Source: Lamellibrachia luymesi
Taxonomy: Eukaryota > Annelida > Polychaeta > Sabellida > Siboglinidae
NCBI GenBank assembly: GCA_009193005.1
Contig: SDWI01000072.1
Location: 51,077-115,076, forward strand
Length of the DNA: 64,000 bases
Direction: 5' to 3'
This document shows, piece after piece, positions 58,123 to 64,000 of the stretch. The notes under the pieces are model-generated. The model had not been told where the DNA came from and ran no database searches. It worked only from the letters and a program-made list of their open reading frames with translations. Numbering within the stretch: position 1 is the first letter of the stretch; each line of letters opens with the position of its first letter. The translations under genes and the position numbers were made by a program.

Positions 58123-59090
58123 ATGCCGCAGTGATTATATTATATCAATCGGGTGTCAGATCGCATTGTTAATGCAGCGCAAACTGTAATGTGCTCACGT
58201 GGAAATTGGCTTGACTACGCTAGATACGCTAGACTGGACATACAAAATACGACGAGAACAAATACGCGGGTCATTCGAGAGAACCATCTCTCCTTTACAC
58301 GGGGTATCAAACGGGGTCTTTGTCTCGGATTGGGGCGTTTAAATGTCAAATGACATTTCGTATATTGCTTCTCGCTGACGCCCGACTCGCACCTGTGACC
58401 GGCTGTTTTAATTGCTTCAAGTGAATATCGAAGGACGTATATTCCGACTAAGCTATTTATATATGGGGGATTTTCAGATTCATTAGGGCGTGAACGAACA
58501 AATTAAGTCATGTTTTATTTGGAAGAGGAAGTACCTTGGTAGTCACGGGGACATTTCCCCGGAAGAGAGTTGGCGTTTTCTTCCGCATGGTTATAAAATA
58601 CTGGTAATCGAAACGACACCAATTCAACGTTGTCCAGTGTCGTTCTATTATGAACAGCGTGTGACGTGGTTAAACAGAAATAACCACGATGCCTGCCTTT
58701 CACCAGGCTTGCTCCCGCTGTGACTAGTTTTCTACTGTCTCAGACACAATAGCGTTTGTCCGGTTTCTTCTGGAAAAACCGCAGCCATACCAGGAAGCGT
58801 AACGTGTGTAGCGCCTGGTTATGCGGCGTAACGCCCACCGATTAACTGGCTACTAGGTTCGAATACAAGAACTTCGAGATAGCCAGATGGAGTAACCTGC
58901 AGTTCTTCACATTCTGTTAGACTACTTTGGACTCTATAAATGATAACAACAGTTACGACAAAAGTAAAATATATATGCAATAAGAAATAAAGCATTGAGT
59001 GCACACACTATACAGTTGACAAATATGTAATCAGTAACATAAGTGTCAGAAGTAGTTGAATATGGGTGGGGGGCGAAGTTGGTTTCTGCG
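58123..59090. other. No gene recognised
   Basis: There are only short unremarkable open frames, and I see no conserved motif. Confidence 0.35.
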
Positions 59091-59092
59091 TG

Positions 59093-59162
59093 CATATTGG
59101 GGAGCCATCATATTGGGGAGCCATTATATTGGGGAGCCATCATATTGGGGAGCCATCATATG
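59093..59162. repeat. 18-bp repeat (atattggggagccatcat), 4 units
   Basis: A small tandem array with one T/C variant. Confidence 0.88.
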
Positions 59163-59357
59163 CTTAACATATACCCACCAAAATATTGGTGGCCCCAGCC
59201 CCGGGTTCCGTCGCCTGTGGTTAGTGTTGTGAACGTTGCGAAGACGAATGATAAAAGACAGTAATAATTTGTTATGGTGAAATTTGAATATTGATATTGA
59301 ACGTGTGGGGAAAACGACCCACAGGGCGGGAACTACGATACATGCCATTGTCGTGAG

Positions 59358-59456
59358 TCTGAAAGTGAGTAAACAAGTCTGAAAGTGAGTAAACAAGTCT
59401 GAAAGTGAGTAAACAAGTCTGAAAGTGAGTAAACAAGTCTGAAAGTGAGTAAACAA
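59358..59456. repeat. 20-bp minisatellite (gtctgaaagtgagtaaacaa), 5 units
   Basis: Nearly perfect units. No coding meaning. Confidence 0.95.
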
Positions 59457-59757
59457 GCTGTGCGAGTTTATAATTAAAATATTAAATCACGCGCACTTGT
59501 TGCATTTCAGATAAGAGACTGATTGGTTAACAATTCCAGTCATGTTTCTTAAGAACATTATAATGACTTTTCTAGGACTTTAAAAATCTCAACAGATGGT
59601 CTTTAGCTACGACAATGAACTAGTTGTTGCCTCCAATTTATCAGCGATATAGCCGACTGATTTTCCCGAAAAAAGTGGGCGTTATGTCCCACGCTACCAT
59701 ACTTCCTGTTTTGTATCAAGAAGCAAAATAACACTTGATGATCAGTATAGCTGCCGT

Positions 59758-60020
59758 CTCGCAATGACTGTGCAAACACTCTGGTTTTGTACGTCTCCCA
59801 AAGACTGTGCAAACACTCTGGTTTTGTACGTCTCCCAATGACTGTGCAAACACTCTGGTTTTGTACGTCTCCCAATGACTGTGCAAACACTCTGGTTTTG
59901 TACGTCTTCCAATGACTGTGCAAACACTCTGGTTTTGTACGTCTCCCAATGACTGTGCAAACACTCTGGTTTTGTACGTCTCCCAATGACTGTGCAAACA
60001 CTCTGTTTTTGAGCGTCATA
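59758..60020. repeat. 37-bp minisatellite, 7 units
   Basis: The unit is tctcccaatgactgtgcaaa plus cactctggttttgtacg. Minus-strand frames over it (up to 142 codons) are artefacts of the period. Confidence 0.93.
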
Positions 60021-60706
60021 TGCGTGCACATTTAATGTCATAGCGAGACTGACAGGAGCTGGCTTCTCTAGCTTAAGACACCGGAAGATATACCGTTATT
60101 AACAATAGTTCAACTATGTTAACTTCAGTGTGTCTACACTACACAACAAAAGAAACGCGACAACATCAGTTTGTGTCGCGACAAATTGAACTCGGTGAAC
60201 TTTTGTCAGCGCAGCGTGACGCAGCTCTAAGTGGGGTCTCGATAAGGTCGAAACTCTCGCACAGGGTACACATGCTACGCACGGTCCAGCCCAGTTTGTC
60301 CGGGGCCTGCGTGTGCACGTGGGATGCACGTGCAGGCGTCGCAAGTGAAATGTAACGGGTGAACATCGTTCATTCGGTCAACAGGAATAGCACTCCACTC
60401 CGACAGAAGTGCTACAATCGATATCCTTGCCACAGCAACCGATGGAAACACAAATGGTTACCGTGAACTGGACGATCTCGGGTTATCAATGCAAAACAAG
60501 ACCGCCATGTTTATCACATGTGTCCGATGGATAGGTTCCACAACGCCAATGAAACCACAGGAACACCACCGAGAACCCTTATTCGATAACAGAGGCCTAC
60601 TGACTGGACTGTGCAAAGCACGTATAAGCACCATGCACGGAATGTTCTATTGCTGTCTGCGGTACAGCCCGGTTAACAACGCGATTCAAAATTAATATTG
60701 GTTCAT

Positions 60707-61027
60707 CTGTACCTAAGGGGGGGGGGCAGCCTGGCCTAGTGGTTAAGGTGTTGGACTCTAAATTCGAGGGTTGTGAGTTCGTTTTCGAAGCTTAGGCAAT
60801 TTCGTTTACCCTACTTTGCCTCAGTCTACTCAGCTGCAAATGAGTACAAACACTGTTTGGAAGGTACCTGCGATGGACTAGTGTCCCGTCCAGGAGAGTC
60901 AGTATAACTGCACTCTAAGTTGCTTCGCACTACAGAAACCAGGTTTAAGCACTAGTCATATAAGCCTTCATGGCTTCCTAAGGCGTAATGCCTGGGGGAT
61001 GACTTTACTTACCTTACCTGTACCTAA
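60707..61027 (+). mobile_element. tRNA-derived SINE with 10-bp target-site duplication
   Basis: The body, 60717-61017, is flanked by identical ctgtacctaa at 60707-60716 and 61018-61027. It starts in a G run, then a box A-like tggcctagtggttaagg, a box B-like gagttcgttttcg, a conserved central part (gcaaatgagtac, then gcgatggactagtgtcccgt) and a ttacttaccttacc tail. This is a recent, complete insertion. The perfect TSD fits LINE-assisted retrotransposition. Confidence 0.85.
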
Positions 61028-61074
61028 ATAGCTCTGAAGTTGCACATGTTCATATTGATAAAATTTATGTGCAG

Positions 61075-61375
61075 TGGCTTAAATGGAAACAAGGTATGTC
61101 CTTTTTGATGAACACATAAATCAGGTTATAAAGATGGCAAAAAAAATGACAAAAATAATCCATAGAACATTTCAGTGTTTAGACAAAAATGCATTGTTGT
61201 CATTGTACAAGACAATTGTGACATCACATCTAAATGCCATAACTTTGTGGTACCCATTTAAAAGAAGAAACCTAATATTATAACTGCAACAGAAAATGTC
61301 CAGAGAAGACATACGAAATAACTACCAGGTATGAGCAACCTGACATACAAGCCATATGATTAACTCAGTTAAAAA
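61075..61375 (+). mobile_element. LINE reverse transcriptase C-terminal fragment
   Basis: It encodes LFDEHINQVIKMAKKM, then RTFQCLDKNALLSLYKTIV, and WYPFKRRN in a nearby frame. A degenerate NVQRRHTK and MSNLTY region follows. It corresponds to the part just after the polymerase domain in CR1/Jockey-type LINEs. Stops and frameshifts show it is dead. Confidence 0.8.
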
Positions 61376-62685
61376 CCGCCTGAATAAATACAGGTCAACC
61401 GATGCGATATCACATGATTATGAAGGACCATTAATTAACAAATGGAACCGGAAACCCCATCCGTGCAGAACAATCAGATCTGATCATCGAGGAACGAAAG
61501 CCGATCCTACGATCAGAACCATTATAATGTGCCCTAATGTAAGATTCGTACAATGTAATTAGTGTATGACGTCATGGGTTCGATGACGTGCCACTCTTCT
61601 GTCTCCACTTGGTCGACCAATGCTGCCGAAGCAAGAGGCGATGCGTCGAAATGGCGGAACAAGTGGATCAATAGTTTACTACAGGTGAACGTAACTGCAG
61701 ACATATCGATTGCCGCTACCGCACGCACAGTGCCACAGGTGGCGCTAGTGATTCAGCAGTTTCACGGTTTGTAGCCGGCTTGTTCACAAATGCAAATGCA
61801 TTAAAAAAATTCAAAGCGCACCCAATGCCGGGGGCGGTTCTAGGCTTGTTGGCGCGGGGGGAGTTTCAGTCAGTCGCAGTCATATGTCGTTCTGCATAGG
61901 AACATGGGGGAGGGTTCTACTTACAAAAGGGTTAATATTCGCCGGCTGCTAATACTTCAGTTTTTACATTGACACTAGTTCCGATGTAGGCCTATATACG
62001 TTGTTCTTTATCGTAATATTTGTCACGGACACAGGGGGTCTAAAACCCCCCTCCATGGCCAAGGGGGGTCTTGAGATCCCTAAGACCCCCCTGGGTCCGC
62101 TGCTGCAGTGCTGCCATGAAATTGTCAGTGCATCTGCATTTGAATGCGTACACAAAACATTTGTATACGACTACCAAACATTTGATTATTCAAATGCCCG
62201 ATCAAATGCATTTCAAATACAGACGTAATTGTTTAAGTAATTATTATTGTTACATTCTGCATAGAGTTGGTTTACAATATATGTTGGTTCATATAACTTT
62301 GCTACTGTATTAAATGAATAATGTGTTACGTATCTTCTGTGTTTTGATGCCAACTATAACACTTCATTAACTAAACATTTGAAATGAATTCAAATCCATT
62401 TACAAATGCTTGACCAAAACATTTGCATTTGTATTTGAATGCGATCCTGGAAAATTGCCTCTGCATTAGTGGGTTTTACTTCACCCACTAGGTGGCGCAC
62501 CTGAAGTCACAAGAAGCGTAATTCAAAACGCTTTTCCACTTTGCATGTGATTGTTGACCAGGAAGAATCCTTGCCCCTTCGCATTCCTATCTGCATTCTT
62601 CTTCTCCCTTTCCTCGCTTCTATTACCCCCCCCCCGTCTCTTAATTTATTGACACAATATTTAATGTTCACACTAAATGTGTAAC
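61376..62685. other. No gene recognised
   Basis: This includes a ggggtc/gaccccc inverted motif pair (about 62034-62092), an aaatgcatttgaa-rich stretch, and a ctaggtggcgc motif near 62490 that also occurs in shortened form at 24.05 and 24.11 kb. No coding signal. Confidence 0.4.
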
Positions 62686-62809
62686 CTGTCGTGGACCCAC
62701 AAAGCCGGTGGTCTAGTTCTGCAAAACTCACTAATTGTAGGGGAATAAAAAAACATCGGGTACTTTGTAATAATATCGATGAAATAAATTTAAATTAATT
62801 TAGCAAACA

Positions 62810-63215
62810 ATTAAACCTACCTCGTAGCCCGTGCAATATACTATCTCGTTTGTGCAACTTGTGTAGGTAGCTTTTGTGAAATCATTAGAAAAACTATTAA
62901 ATTAGTTCATGTTTGGTCAAACACGAATTAAAGTGAAAATAGAAACGCTGAAAACACGAATTTCACCCTTGGTGAAATGTCGTAACTTTGTCAGTTTAAA
63001 GTCACGCCCATGATCGGCATTGACCCGCACAGTGTTTACCATTTTGTATATCCACTATTTTCGGTCAATTCTTTCGATGATTTCAACAAAATAAGATTTT
63101 TTTACAAATCGTTAATTTTATGTTACAAAATGTTACATAAGATATTCACACACTAAACATTTGGACATAAACTAATCGGATTTGCGATAGGCTAAATCAG
63201 TTGAGGATGGAGTTT
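62810..63215 (-). mobile_element. Interspersed non-autonomous element copy (reverse)
   Basis: It runs from the tail-like cgtttgtgcaacttgtgtag to the head-like gctaaatcagttgaggatgg and agttttaa. It is collinear with the 45.3 kb copy. Confidence 0.75.
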
Positions 63216-64000
63216 TAAAGGGAGGTCGTCTCGGGACCAAACACAGTTTCACGTTGTTTGCTCTGTTCTGCATGGAGCACCGACATGACTAGATGACGTC
63301 ACTCGGCGCGGCCGGTCACGTGCAGCGACTGGGGATGGCAATTTTCCACTCTCTGGAAAATTATTGTTTGACAGGAATGTGGATAAATTTTAAAACTACG
63401 ACATTTTTGCTGTACCCAAATTAAAATGTCCAATGGCAATGGGTGGTTGTCAATGCGCGTATGATGCACTGGGCATGAAGACATGAATGCTGTGGCAGTT
63501 TTGGACACCATTTTTATGTTGATTTTCTGTAGAGAGAAATTATTGAATTTGACGAGTGTTATCCAGCAGTTTGACGAAAGAATAAATATTAACATAGTTC
63601 GTAAACAACATTAAACACGTTAACATTGTTGCTGATGGGAAAGTAAATAATGATCTGTCCCCGGTTATCGATTGTGCTGCGTGAAATATTCTTCTCGGGA
63701 ACCGTTTCTGGGACGCTGTCGTCATAAAACGTCATGATAGATGTCGTCACGTGTCGCTAAGCATGATGGAGCAATGCAAGGCCAATCACTGTGCCGTCGC
63801 AGCAGACGATAGTTGTTATTTCATCCATCGCCCGTTGTCGCCAGACCATAAACAACAAACTGTCGGTTGTGATGACGTCTGTGATTTGAACGATTGACCT
63901 GAAAGTGTCGGGTCGCGCGTGCACTCGTGAGTGCTCACCCTGAGTGGCGCACAACTGTAAGACCGATAAAAAAATCCGTAAGATCGCAAACGAACCCGTA
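63216..64000. other. No feature recognised
   Basis: The remaining sequence has no array, element or convincing open frame. Confidence 0.35.

Noticed and set aside
59603..60041. Minus-strand frame of 142 codons with a repeated SVCTVIGRRTKPE pattern
   Set aside because: Artefact of the 37-bp minisatellite.
60116..60355. 79-codon frame with moderately even composition
   Set aside because: No family recognised, and a 76-codon frame runs across it on the other strand. It could be transposon-end sequence (acaacaaaagaaacgcg) but I cannot show that.

Overview
This is eukaryotic, animal-type DNA. It has genes split by GT-AG introns, long AT-rich introns, non-LTR retrotransposon debris, tRNA-derived SINEs, many micro- and minisatellites and three assembly gaps (13, 2 and 481 N). 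The sequence does not fix the species. The repeat load and LINE/SINE types suit a marine invertebrate, possibly a lophotrochozoan (inference only).

Region 1 (about 1.3-18.7 kb, + strand) is one complete gene, a RING-H2 E3 ubiquitin ligase of the RNF38/RNF44 family. I reconstructed nine coding exons (1903-15582) with matching phases, giving 528 residues and a full C3H2C3 RING. It has a CpG-rich 5' end and a long 3' UTR.

Region 2 (about 19.8-25.9 kb) is retrotransposon territory. It holds a LINE with an internal deletion (- strand), a 5'-truncated LINE with an open reverse transcriptase (+ strand), a further tail fragment, and a 64-bp satellite whose units can fold on themselves.

Region 3 (about 29.4-50.2 kb) is the most interesting part. 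It is a cluster of a small secreted cysteine-peptide family that I do not recognise. Each complete member has three exons: an 18-nt exon 1 starting the signal peptide, exon 2 finishing it, and exon 3 carrying a C-x3-C-x(22-25)-C-x3-C domain. Two divergent gene pairs lie in tandem about 8.6 kb apart, each around an inverted-repeat promoter. Pair 1 is C (-, broken) and A (+, intact). Pair 2 is D (-, intact) and B (+, intact but with a shortened tail). A fifth copy, E, is a relic whose exon 3 has been blown up into about 1.3 kb of 35-bp minisatellite.

Region 4 (50.2-64 kb) has no gene I can name. It holds tandem arrays, scattered copies of a 0.3-0.6 kb non-autonomous element, a SINE with a 10-bp target-site duplication, a LINE fragment and one CpG-rich promoter-like stretch at 56.6-57.2 kb.

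A theme runs through the window: functional sequence (peptide exon 3, a LINE endonuclease domain, the end of intron 1, a SINE head, gene flanks) has been converted into tandem arrays.
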